Source: JAKALX01 sp964508715 (GTDB taxonomy: Bacteria; Chloroflexota; Dehalococcoidia; Tepidiformales; Tepidiformaceae). From it: 64,000 nt of DNA. The stretch lies in NCBI GenBank assembly GCA_964508715.1, contig CAZDUX010000015.1, positions 23,146 through 87,145 of the forward strand, written 5' to 3'. The position numbers and the translations under genes are program-made. This document shows, one piece after another, positions 56,475 through 64,000 of the stretch (position 1 is its first letter; each line of letters begins with the position of its first letter). Below the pieces are notes generated by a model that was given only the letters and a program-made list of their open reading frames with translations, was not told the DNA's origin and made no database searches.

Positions 56475-58718
56475 CTACTCCAGAACACCCGTGGTCTCGA
56501 GGATGCGGCGCGGGGACATCGGGAGCCGCGTCTGGCGGACGCCCGTGGCCCGGTAGACTGCATTGGCGATCGCCGCGAGGGGCGGGACGATACCCGGTTC
56601 GCCAACGCCGCGGACACCGTAGGGGTGCAGCGGATTGGGCACCTCGACGATGATCGTCTCGATCATCGGGACGTCGAGGGTGGTCGGGATGCGATAGTCG
56701 AGGAAGCTGGAGTTAACCATCCGGCCGTTCTCGTCGTAGTAGTACTCCTCGTTGAGTGCCCAGCCCACGCCCTGGACGGCGCCACCCTGCATCTGGCCTT
56801 CGACGTAGGCGGGATGGACCGCGGTGCCGGCGTCCTGGACGGTGGTGTAGCGAAGGACCTCGACTTTGCCGGTCTCGGGATCAACCTCGACATCGACGAT
56901 GTGGTGAGCGAACCCTCCGCCCTGGAGAAAGCCCGCGTTGACAGAGCCACTCACGGTCAGGCCGGGGCCGCGAACGGCCATCTCGGCGGCCTGCTTGAAC
57001 GTGAGTGTCTTGGAGCCGTCAGGCGAGATGAAGTTCCCGTCTTCGAACTTGATGTCATCCGGCGCACCGCCGAGTTGCGGGGCTATCCGGGCGGCCAGCT
57101 CCTTGATCAGGTTTCGGCCGGCTTCGACCGCAGCCATACCTGAACCGAAGGTGACGCGGCTGCCGGCGGTGACGTCGTTGTAGCCGACCGAGTCGGTGTC
57201 GCCCACGGTAGGCTTCACGTCTTCGTAGGCGATGCCAAGCGTCTCAGCAAGCTGCATGGCGAGCGAGGCGCGGGTTCCGCTGAGGTCGGTGCTCCCTTCG
57301 AGGAGGCTAACCGTGCCATCGGGCATGACGGTGACATTGACGCTGGAACGGAGCCCGACGTTGAACCAGAAGCCGGAGGCGACACCCCGGCCGCGATTCG
57401 GGCCTTCGAGCGGGGCGTTGTAGTGCGGAGACGCAAGGGCGGCCTCGAGACACTCCTCGTGCCCGATACGGGCGAAGGGCATACCGGCCGGGCCGCGCGT
57501 GCCTTCCTTCGCCGAGTTCATGAGGCGCAACTTGAGCGGATCCATGCCCAGCTTCTCGGCTGCCATGTCGACAAGTTGCTCCATTGCGAACGTGGCCGCA
57601 GGGGAGCTCGGGGCGCGGTAGTCCTGGGTGCGGGGCTTGCTCACCACGACGTCGTAGGCATCGAGCTTGACGTTCGGAATGTCGTAGCAGGAGGTGACAA
57701 CCATGGTGGCGAACTGGCCAGGCGTGCCGTTCGGGTAGGCGCCGTTTTCGTAGGCCATATCCGCCTGGAAGGCGAGGAACTTGCCGTCCCTGGCGACGCC
57801 GAGCTTCCCTCGGATCGACGTAGCCGGCGTCGGGCCGGTGCCTTCGAAGACATCGGCACGGTCCATCTGGATGCGGACGGGTTTCCCGGCCTTGCGCGAC
57901 AGGGCGGCAGCCACGGGCTCGAGGTAAACGGCGATCTTGCCGCCAAAGCCGCCACCAATCTCGGTGGGAATGACTTTGATCTTCGAGATCGGGTGGCCGA
58001 GGATCTTGGAGAGATTATCGCGTGCCGGGAAGGCTCCCTGGGTGCAACTCCAAACGGTGAGCTGGCCGTCGTGGTTCCACATCGCTGTGGCGGCGTGGGG
58101 CTCAATGTAGCCCTGGTGAACCATGGTGGTCGCGAAGTCGCCCTCGACGATCACTTCGGATTCGGCGAACGCCTTATCGACGTCGCCAATAGGGACGAAG
58201 ATGTGGTCGACGATATTGGATTCGGTATCGGCAGGGCCGGTAGGTGTCCTGGTGCGCAGGGCGGGGTGGAGGATTGGTGCACCGGGCTGCATCGCCTCGC
58301 GGACATCGAGGACCGGTGGAAGCACCTCGTAGTCGACTTCAATGAGTTCGCAGGCGTCGCGCGCGATCTCCTGGGTCGTGGCGGCGACGGCAGCGACAGC
58401 GTGGCCGCGATAGAGCGCCTTCGTCCCTGCAAGGAGGTTGGCCGCAAGGTCCGAGAGGTCGGAGAGGGCCATCCCGGAGTGGCAGAAATCCTGAGCGGTG
58501 ACGACAGCCTTGACGCCCGGGAGTGCGAGCGCCTTCGAAACGTCGATTCCGCGGATGATCGCGTGGGCGTGCGGGCTTCGCTTGACATGCCCGAAAAGTG
58601 CACCGGGGAGACGTACGTCCGCGCCATAGATAGCACGTCCGGTGACCTTATCGACACCGTCCGGGCGGATTGGCCGGGTGCCGATGACCTTGTATTGCGG
58701 GCGTTCGGTCGTACTCAT
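56475..58718 (-). CDS. Xanthine dehydrogenase family, molybdopterin-binding subunit
   Basis: This 747-residue large subunit has DKVTGRAIYGADVRLPGALFGHVKRSPHAHA, the molybdopterin loop IGGGFGGKIAVYLEP, QDYRAPSSPAATFAMEQ where AYRGAGRP or the CoxL-type AYRCSFR is usual, and the catalytic Glu in GVRGVGEPGIVPPLAA. It binds Mo-MCD or Mo-MPT and hydroxylates or oxidises a purine, aldehyde or aromatic substrate. The altered active loop makes the substrate unclear. Confidence 0.93.
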   Translation of the reverse strand: MSTTERPQYKVIGTRPIRPDGVDKVTGRAIYGADVRLPGALFGHVKRSPHAHAIIRGIDVSKALALPGVKAVVTAQDFCHSGMALSDLSDLAANLLAGTKALYRGHAVAAVAATTQEIARDACELIEVDYEVLPPVLDVREAMQPGAPILHPALRTRTPTGPADTESNIVDHIFVPIGDVDKAFAESEVIVEGDFATTMVHQGYIEPHAATAMWNHDGQLTVWSCTQGAFPARDNLSKILGHPISKIKVIPTEIGGGFGGKIAVYLEPVAAALSRKAGKPVRIQMDRADVFEGTGPTPATSIRGKLGVARDGKFLAFQADMAYENGAYPNGTPGQFATMVVTSCYDIPNVKLDAYDVVVSKPRTQDYRAPSSPAATFAMEQLVDMAAEKLGMDPLKLRLMNSAKEGTRGPAGMPFARIGHEECLEAALASPHYNAPLEGPNRGRGVASGFWFNVGLRSSVNVTVMPDGTVSLLEGSTDLSGTRASLAMQLAETLGIAYEDVKPTVGDTDSVGYNDVTAGSRVTFGSGMAAVEAGRNLIKELAARIAPQLGGAPDDIKFEDGNFISPDGSKTLTFKQAAEMAVRGPGLTVSGSVNAGFLQGGGFAHHIVDVEVDPETGKVEVLRYTTVQDAGTAVHPAYVEGQMQGGAVQGVGWALNEEYYYDENGRMVNSSFLDYRIPTTLDVPMIETIIVEVPNPLHPYGVRGVGEPGIVPPLAAIANAVYRATGVRQTRLPMSPRRILETTGVLE

Positions 58719-58720
58719 GT

Positions 58721-59221
58721 CTAACCCTCCTGGCTGCCGGTGACGGGGGCGGCGCGCATCGTGTCGCGAGCATCGATGACGGCGCGGACGATCTTGTCAT
58801 AGCCGGTGCAACGGCAGAGGTTTCCGGCGAGCCAGTGCCGGATACGTGGCTCGTCGGCATCGGGCTCAGTCTCGAGCAGCGCCTTTGCAGCGACGATGAA
58901 ACCGGGTGTGCAGATGCCGCACTGGAGGGCTGCTTCCTGGAGGAAGCTCGTCTGAAGCGGATGCAGTTCGTCGCCGTCTGCGACTCCCTCGATCGTGGTG
59001 ACGTTGCCACCGTTCGCTTCGACGGCGAGGACGCAGCAGGAGTTCACCAGGCTGCCGTTGAAGACCACGTTGCAGGCGCCACAGTTGCCGTTGTTGCAGC
59101 CTTCCTTGGAGCCAGTGAGCCCGAGTGTTTCGCGGAGGGCGAAGAGAAGGCTATCGCCGGGTTCGGCGAGGAATTCCACACCCTCGCCGTTGACAGTCGC
59201 CGATACAATTTGCTTGGTCAT
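58721..59221 (-). CDS. Xanthine dehydrogenase family, [2Fe-2S] subunit
   Basis: This is a 166-residue iron-sulfur subunit. The plant-type cluster is in GCNNGNCGACNVVFNGSLVNSC and the second cluster in QCGICTPGFIVAAKALL and NLCRCTGYDKIV. The domains are in the usual order. It lies two bases before the large subunit and overlaps the FAD subunit by four. Confidence 0.95.
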   Translation of the reverse strand: MTKQIVSATVNGEGVEFLAEPGDSLLFALRETLGLTGSKEGCNNGNCGACNVVFNGSLVNSCCVLAVEANGGNVTTIEGVADGDELHPLQTSFLQEAALQCGICTPGFIVAAKALLETEPDADEPRIRHWLAGNLCRCTGYDKIVRAVIDARDTMRAAPVTGSQEG

Positions 59222-60087
59222 TTGGCGCGGGCCCTTTCGACAGCTTTATTGATGACACGAGCAGTAAGGACGCCGGCGAGATGCCGGCGCTGGTCGGCCG
59301 AGCCGCGCATGTCGGTGATTGGAGAAGCCGCTTCGCGAGCGATGGCTGCGGCGTGGTTGATGGCTTCGTCGGAGACGGGCTGACCAGCGAGAGCATCACC
59401 CGCGGCCCTGACGAAAAGCGGGGTGGGTGAGACTGCACCGATGGCGATGCGGGCCGCCTCGAAGCGGGAACCGTCGGCGGAGAGCGTGACATTGGCGGCC
59501 GCGTTGGTGACGGCGATATCCATCTCGTTCCGCGGGATGAAGCGCTCGAAGGCGGAGCTGGAATGTGGCGCCGGTGCGGGGAACCGGAGCGAGACCAGAA
59601 GCTCGCCTGGCTGGAGGACGTTCTGGCCCGGGCCCGTGCAGAACGACTCGGCTTCGACCATACGGCGGCCGGAGGGACCGGCGATCTCGCAGATGGCGCC
59701 GAGGGCGATGAGCGACGGGATCGAATCGGCGGCCGGTGAGCTGTTGCAGAGGTTTCCACCGAGGCTGGCCCGCGCCTGAACCTGGACGCTCCCGATGACG
59801 CTGACCGATTCGATGAGCGCAGGGAAGGCGCGCGCGATGGCAGGATCGCGATAGATGCGCATACAGGGGGTAGCAGCACCGACGGTTAGCGAGCCATCGG
59901 CCGCCAGCGTGAGTGCCATGAGCTCGGGGATGGCCTTGATATCGACGGCGGTATCGACGTTGCGGCGGCGCTCACGCACCTGGACGATGAGGTCGGTGCC
60001 GCCGGCGAACGGACGGCCACCGGGGCGGCTGAGCGTGGCCACTGCTTCCTCAACGGTTGCCGGAGCGGCGTAGTCCCGAATGGGCAT
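59218..60087 (-). CDS. Xanthine dehydrogenase family, FAD-binding subunit
   Basis: This 289-residue flavin subunit has FAGGTDLIVQVRERRRNVDTAVDIKAI and SLGGNLCNSSPAADSIPSLIAL, the two FAD motifs of the CoxM/XdhB type, with a C-terminal helical domain. ATG at 60087 was chosen with AAAGGA seven bases upstream. It is the first gene of the operon FAD, FeS, Mo, MoaD-like. Confidence 0.95.
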   Translation of the reverse strand: MPIRDYAAPATVEEAVATLSRPGGRPFAGGTDLIVQVRERRRNVDTAVDIKAIPELMALTLAADGSLTVGAATPCMRIYRDPAIARAFPALIESVSVIGSVQVQARASLGGNLCNSSPAADSIPSLIALGAICEIAGPSGRRMVEAESFCTGPGQNVLQPGELLVSLRFPAPAPHSSSAFERFIPRNEMDIAVTNAAANVTLSADGSRFEAARIAIGAVSPTPLFVRAAGDALAGQPVSDEAINHAAAIAREAASPITDMRGSADQRRHLAGVLTARVINKAVERARAK

Positions 60088-60115
60088 GTGCAAATCCTTT
60101 CCGGGGATGGCCCGG

Positions 60116-60143
60116 TCCGATATGTCTGCGAAGGCATATCGGA
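60116..60143 (-). promoter_or_regulatory. 9-bp inverted repeat before the molybdenum hydroxylase operon
   Basis: TCCGATATG-(10 nt)-CATATCGGA is a perfect inverted repeat centred about 42 bases before the FAD-subunit start. It is of the right size and place for a repressor or activator site, or for an mRNA hairpin. Confidence 0.5.
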
Positions 60144-60680
60144 TCGGGAGCGTTCTGACAAGTGCGTAATAGCTGCCATGCTTCTTCGTATCGCTCGAAG
60201 GAGCCTGGCGGCACGAACCCGGGCAGTGGCAGCGGGCGAGACAGCTATCTGAGGACTACCTCGGATCGCCGACACGGCTGAGATCGCCTGCCCGCCTCAC
60301 CGGCCCTGTGTTCCGCGCCAATCTACACGTGTGAGCGCAAGGAAGAAACGGCCACCTCGAACGCAGGCAGGGGTGGGGCCACTCGTCTCGAGCCGATCAC
60401 CATGACGCGCAACCGGCCGGAGATGAGATAAGAGCGATTGGCAGGCGGCAACGCCGGTGAGCATGCTCGGCCTCCGGGAACCTGAGCCGCCGGACTCCAC
60501 CATTCCTCGCGTGCGCCACGAAGAGCAACGGATGTGATGATTGCGTAACATCGAGGGGTGGCAGCAGGCGGGAGACAGAACGAGGGGTACAACTCAGCCA
60601 CAATGCGGCCGGCCAGGCGGGCTCCGGTTACCTCTCGCCAGGGATGTGCGCTGTGATGCCGGCAACGTGCAGGAGGAAAG
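60144..60680. other. Non-coding gap between divergent operons
   Basis: About 540 bases with no frame that looks like protein; the available frames are short and rich in rare codons. It holds the promoters of the divergent molybdenum hydroxylase and glycosyltransferase operons. No known riboswitch core (cobalamin, Moco, c-di-GMP) is visible. AGGAGGA at 60671-60677 is the ribosome site of the next gene. Confidence 0.5.
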
Positions 60681-61763
60681 ATGGATTCGCTTCGGATCGG
60701 TCTAATCGCTCCGCCGTGGTTCGCCGTTCCACCGAAGGGTTATGGCGGTGTCGAGTGGGTCGTCAGTAATCTCGCGGAGGGGCTTGTCGCGCGGGGGCAC
60801 AAGGTCACCCTGTTTGCGTCGGGCGGGTCACGGACGTCGGCAGAACTCGTCACGACGTATGCGACACCGCCCTCGGCCGAACTGGGCAATGCGTATACCG
60901 AGGCCCCGGCCCTGATCGATGCGTACGCTTACTGGCGTGATTTCGATGTTATCCACGACCACACGGTGCTGGGGCTGGTCGCCGGATCGAGTATCCCGGG
61001 GCGTGTCGTGCACACGGTCCATGGCGAAGTGGTCCCCGACATCTTCCGCATCTATCAACACGTGGGCGAGCGGGTCCACTTCGTCACCGTAAGCGATAAC
61101 CAGGCGTCGACGATGCCGCCCGCGTGCCCGGTAACGGTGATTCATAACGGGCTGGATCTTGCTCAGTTCCCGTTCAGTAGTGGAAGTGCAGGCTCCTACC
61201 TGTTGTTCGTGGGGCGAATGAGCCCCGAGAAGGGAATTCTCAGCGCTATCGAAATCGCGCGCAGGAGTGGGAGGCATTTGCGCATCCTGGCGAAGGTGAA
61301 CGAGGCGCCGGAGAAGGAGTATTTCCGCTCGGTGGTGAAGCCAGCGCTCGATGGTGTGGACCATGAGCTTGCCTTCGAAGTCAGCCATGAAGAGAAGGTA
61401 GCGGCCTACCAGGGAGCATGGGCGACACTCTTTCCGATTGCGTGGCCAGAACCGTTTGGGCTGGTGATGACAGAATCCATGGCTTGCGGGACCCCAGTCA
61501 TCGCGTTCCGGCACGGGTCGGTGCCAGAGGTGATCGTGCATGGCGAGACGGGTTTCATCTGCGAGAACGTGGATGAGGCGGTTGAGGCCGTGGCACGCGT
61601 GGGGATGGTCGCGCGGCGAGCGTGCCGCGCACGGGTGGAGGAGCATTTCTCGGCGGAACGAAATATCGAGCGCCATGAAGCGCTCTACCAACGGATCGCC
61701 GCGGGCAGCCTGTTGGATGGCGCTGCACGAGAGGATGCCGCCAGAACCCCGGGGTCGAACTGA
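60681..61763 (+). CDS. Glycosyltransferase family 4 protein
   Basis: This 360-residue GT-B enzyme opens RIGLIAPPWFAVPPKGYGG with VVHTVHGEVVPD mid-way and the donor-binding EX7E block PEPFGLVMTESMACGTPVIAF. LFVGRMSPEKG marks the second Rossmann domain. The sugar is unknown. It overlaps the next gene by one base (TGATG), so the two act together. Confidence 0.92.
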   Translation: MDSLRIGLIAPPWFAVPPKGYGGVEWVVSNLAEGLVARGHKVTLFASGGSRTSAELVTTYATPPSAELGNAYTEAPALIDAYAYWRDFDVIHDHTVLGLVAGSSIPGRVVHTVHGEVVPDIFRIYQHVGERVHFVTVSDNQASTMPPACPVTVIHNGLDLAQFPFSSGSAGSYLLFVGRMSPEKGILSAIEIARRSGRHLRILAKVNEAPEKEYFRSVVKPALDGVDHELAFEVSHEEKVAAYQGAWATLFPIAWPEPFGLVMTESMACGTPVIAFRHGSVPEVIVHGETGFICENVDEAVEAVARVGMVARRACRARVEEHFSAERNIERHEALYQRIAAGSLLDGAAREDAARTPGSN

Positions 61764-63949
61764 TGGGGACGGAGCAACTGTTGCAGGAACCAGACTGGCT
61801 CCCGGTGGGCCAGGAGCCGCAGCCGGCAGGGAACATCACGCACTGCAGCGTGATGCGTTTCAACGGGATATCGGTGTTGAGCAGGCATGATGGCGACATC
61901 GACACGCGCACCGAGCCGAACACGGGTATGTACCTTCGGGACACGCGTTACCTGTCGCGGTTGCAGTTCAGCTTCGGTGGGGTTCGGCCGACGCTGCTTG
62001 ATGCCCGCCAACCGGACACCGCGCTGAGTGCGATCTTCACCAATCCTGCAATCCAGTCACCATCGGGCGAAACGATCCCGGCACAGTCACTGGTGGTGCG
62101 GCGGCGGCGGGTGATCGCGGATTCGCTCATTGAGTCGCTGAACATCTCGAACTACGGGCCTGCGGCGGTGACCCTGGAGTTGCGGGTCGAGTTCGATGCC
62201 GACTTCCACGACATCTTCGAAGTGCGTGGCTACAAGCGCGGCGTGCCAGCGAGGCCAGTCCGGCCGGCGATTGAGCGGCGGTGTGTTGCATTCCACTACC
62301 ATGGCGCCGACGACATCGAGCGCGTGACACGTGTGGTGTTTTCGGAGGACCCGGTCCGCACACGGGGACATGAAGCGGTGTTCCGCCTGGAGCTCAACCC
62401 GCGCGACACGCATGAGCTGAACATCGAAGTCTCGGCAGACCGCCGACCGGCCGGCGAAGGGCTGCAGGCGGCAAACGGGCGGGTGCTCGTATCGCAGCAT
62501 GACTGGCTCAACGGCGTAACCCATATCGAAACGAACGACGATGCGATCAACGACATGTTGAACCGGTCACTGCTGGACATCCATGCCCTGCAAACGGAGA
62601 TCGGTGACGACCGCTACCTTGCGGCGGGTGTGCCGTGGTTCGACACGCTATTCGGCCGGGACAGCCTGATCGCGGGGATGGAGTTGGTGGCGTTCGCACC
62701 GGAGGTGCTGCGCGAGGCGCTGCTCGTGCTCGCGAAGTACCAGGCGACGGAGACCGACGCCGCGCACGACGCCACTCCGGGGAAGATCGCCCATGAGCTG
62801 CGCTGGGGGGAACTTGCGAACGCGGGAGAGGTTCCATTTGGACGGTACTACGGGAGTATCGACTCGACACCGCTGTTCATCATTGCTGCATGGGAATACG
62901 TGCGCTGGACGGAGGACTACGGCATGCTGCGGCGGCTCTGGCCGAACATCCAGGCGGCAATGGACTGGTGCCGGGGCGAGATCGCCGCTGGCGTGAAGGG
63001 ATTCGTCGCCTATGCGCGTGTCTCGGCGGCGGGACTCGAAAACCAGGGTTGGAAGGATTCGCAGGACTCGATCGTCTGGCCCGACGGGCGGCTCGCGGAG
63101 GCGCCCATCGCGCTCGTGGAGGAGCAAGGGTACGTCGGCGCGGCACTGGGCGCCTACGCTCACATGGCGGCGGCGCTGGGAGACCCGGAAGCGGGCGACG
63201 CCGCACGTGAAGCGGCGCGGTTCTGTGCGTGCGTCGATGAGGCGTTTGGTCACGAGCACCTCGGGTATGTGCTCTGCCTCGACGGGCAGGGATGTCCCGT
63301 CCCGACGCCGGCGTCGAACGCCGGCCATCTATTGTGGGCGGGCACCGCTCGGCGCGATCTTGCAGAGACGACCGCCCATCGATTGCTCGCGCCCGACATG
63401 TTCAGCGGGTGGGGTGTGCGGACGCTGAGTTCAACCGTGGCCGGCTACAACCCGCTGGGGTACCACACGGGGTCGGTGTGGCCGCACGATAACGCACTAT
63501 TCCTCGCCGGGCTGCGCTGGTATGGGATGGATGACCATGCCATGCGTCTCGGGTCATCGCTGCTGGAGATGGCACTCGCGTTCCCCGAATACCGGGTGCC
63601 CGAGTTGTTCTCGGGCGATGCACGGGAGTTGCGACACGTGCCGACGCCCTATCCAGTTGCATCGCGGCCGCAGGCATGGGCGGCGGCGGCGATGCCATCG
63701 GTGTTCGTCTCGATGCTGGGCCTGCGGCCGGGGCGGCCGGGCCAGCTCATGGTGACACGGCCGATCCTGCCGGAGGCGGTCAAATTCGTGCGGGTGTGCA
63801 ATCTGCGCTTCGCAGGTAAGACCATCGACCTCTCCTTCCGGAAACAGGGGCGGAACGTGAGCGTTGAGGTGGAACGGCTACCCCAAGGAGTGGAAGTAGT
63901 GCTCTCCCAGGCGTTTCCCGAGGAGATCCCGGGGCAACGAGGACGCTAG
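61763..63949 (+). CDS. Amylo-alpha-1,6-glucosidase-like glycogen debranching enzyme
   Basis: This 728-residue soluble protein has an N-terminal beta-sandwich (TEPNTGMYLRDTRYLSRLQ) typical of the bacterial debranching family, then an (alpha/alpha)6 barrel with PWFDTLFGRDSLIAGMELV, DSQDSIVWPDGRLAEAP and YHTGSVWPHDNALFLAG. It likely hydrolyses or moves alpha-glucosyl branches. In an operon with the GT4 enzyme it suggests synthesis and trimming of a storage or compatible-solute glucan. Confidence 0.88.
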   Translation: MGTEQLLQEPDWLPVGQEPQPAGNITHCSVMRFNGISVLSRHDGDIDTRTEPNTGMYLRDTRYLSRLQFSFGGVRPTLLDARQPDTALSAIFTNPAIQSPSGETIPAQSLVVRRRRVIADSLIESLNISNYGPAAVTLELRVEFDADFHDIFEVRGYKRGVPARPVRPAIERRCVAFHYHGADDIERVTRVVFSEDPVRTRGHEAVFRLELNPRDTHELNIEVSADRRPAGEGLQAANGRVLVSQHDWLNGVTHIETNDDAINDMLNRSLLDIHALQTEIGDDRYLAAGVPWFDTLFGRDSLIAGMELVAFAPEVLREALLVLAKYQATETDAAHDATPGKIAHELRWGELANAGEVPFGRYYGSIDSTPLFIIAAWEYVRWTEDYGMLRRLWPNIQAAMDWCRGEIAAGVKGFVAYARVSAAGLENQGWKDSQDSIVWPDGRLAEAPIALVEEQGYVGAALGAYAHMAAALGDPEAGDAAREAARFCACVDEAFGHEHLGYVLCLDGQGCPVPTPASNAGHLLWAGTARRDLAETTAHRLLAPDMFSGWGVRTLSSTVAGYNPLGYHTGSVWPHDNALFLAGLRWYGMDDHAMRLGSSLLEMALAFPEYRVPELFSGDARELRHVPTPYPVASRPQAWAAAAMPSVFVSMLGLRPGRPGQLMVTRPILPEAVKFVRVCNLRFAGKTIDLSFRKQGRNVSVEVERLPQGVEVVLSQAFPEEIPGQRGR

Positions 63950-63952
63950 TGT

Positions 63953-63978
63953 ATCGTAACCATAAGATCTAGTACGAT
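63953..63978 (+). promoter_or_regulatory. 6-bp inverted repeat at the window end
   Basis: ATCGTA-(14 nt)-TACGAT lies just after the debranching enzyme stop and before a new ATG. TAAGAT at 63963-63968 could be a -10 box. This is an operator-like layout. Confidence 0.3.
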
Positions 63979-63979
63979 T

Positions 63980-64000
63980 ATGAGATGGGACGAGCAACTG
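63980..64000 (+). CDS. Possible start of the next gene
   Basis: ATG at 63980 opens MRWDEQL and runs out of the window; another ATG at 63985 in a different frame also stays open. Only a few codons are visible, so nothing can be said about the product. Confidence 0.25.

Noticed and set aside
57423..58724. Open frame of 433 codons antisense to the molybdenum hydroxylase large subunit
   Set aside because: The minus-strand gene carries molybdopterin and catalytic Glu motifs; the mirror frame has none.
60297..60601. Short minus-strand frames in the gap before the glycosyltransferase
   Set aside because: Composition is unlike the neighbours and no ribosome site or conserved motif is present.
1..64000. 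Mobile elements, prophage, CRISPR array or toxin-antitoxin pair
   Set aside because: No transposase, integrase, phage gene, spaced direct-repeat array or toxin-antitoxin gene pair was seen. Gene order is that of a stable core genome.

Overview
The window is a GC-rich bacterial chromosome segment with tightly packed genes, many one- or four-base start/stop overlaps, several GTG/TTG starts, and a mix of Shine-Dalgarno-led and apparently leaderless genes. An F420-type LLM oxidoreductase, a split lycopene cyclase, a DUF951 protein, a MreB/MurA/F1Fo-ATPase neighbourhood and a Tat-exported nitrous oxide reductase together suggest a member of the Chloroflexota. This is an inference from gene content; no rRNA is present to test it. 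The organism looks rod-shaped with peptidoglycan, respiring, able to reduce N2O, and B12-using. No insertion sequence, prophage, CRISPR array or integrase was seen.

Layout. 1-10.9 kb: a pseudo-receiver and a sensor-kinase-like protein in divergent orientation, a P-type metal ATPase fused to a hemerythrin domain, an LLM oxidoreductase, two lycopene-cyclase half proteins, two alpha/beta hydrolases, an FmdB zinc ribbon, an MFS carrier and a serine hydrolase. 10.9-18.7 kb (minus): a compact nos operon running from two paralogous cupredoxin lipoproteins through nosZ, nosL, a NosB-position membrane protein, nosD, nosF and nosY; each cupredoxin has a perfect CRP/FNR-type palindrome about 87 bp upstream. 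18.8-35.5 kb (minus): a CrtC/AttH-like protein, mreB, murA (catalytic Cys replaced by Asp), a probably frameshifted gene, then the complete ATP synthase operon atpI-B-E-F-H-A-G-[HAD phosphatase-enoyl-CoA hydratase]-D-C, a bifunctional-nuclease-domain protein, an MFS carrier, DUF951, pyrF and murI.

35.5-42.3 kb: comB, a MoxR/DUF58/DUF4129 trio, an O-acyltransferase with an SGNH domain, and three tRNA genes (Gly-GCC, Leu-CAA, Gln-TTG). 42.5-45.6 kb: a CbiMQO cobalt/nickel ECF transporter. 45.7-52.5 kb: two cupins and an acetoin-dehydrogenase-like operon (E1 alpha, E1 beta, AcoX, E2 with two E3/E1-binding domains, E3). 52.5-56 kb: queuosine-precursor transporter and QueF, an NnrE-like epimerase, an acetoacetate decarboxylase-like protein and a PduO-type cobalamin adenosyltransferase. 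56.2-60.1 kb (minus): a three-subunit molybdenum hydroxylase with a MoaD-like protein, preceded by a 9-bp palindrome. 60.7-64 kb: a glycosyltransferase and a glycogen-debranching-like enzyme in one operon.

Themes: copper-based N2O respiration, with cupredoxins in the place where many nos loci carry cytochromes c; proton-driven ATP synthesis with an unusual a subunit; and cobalt uptake linked to adenosylcobalamin formation. The most unusual points are the matched CRP/FNR sites in the nos locus, the large insertion in AtpB, the two foreign genes inside the atp operon, the paired degenerate signalling proteins and the repeated leaderless-promoter architecture.
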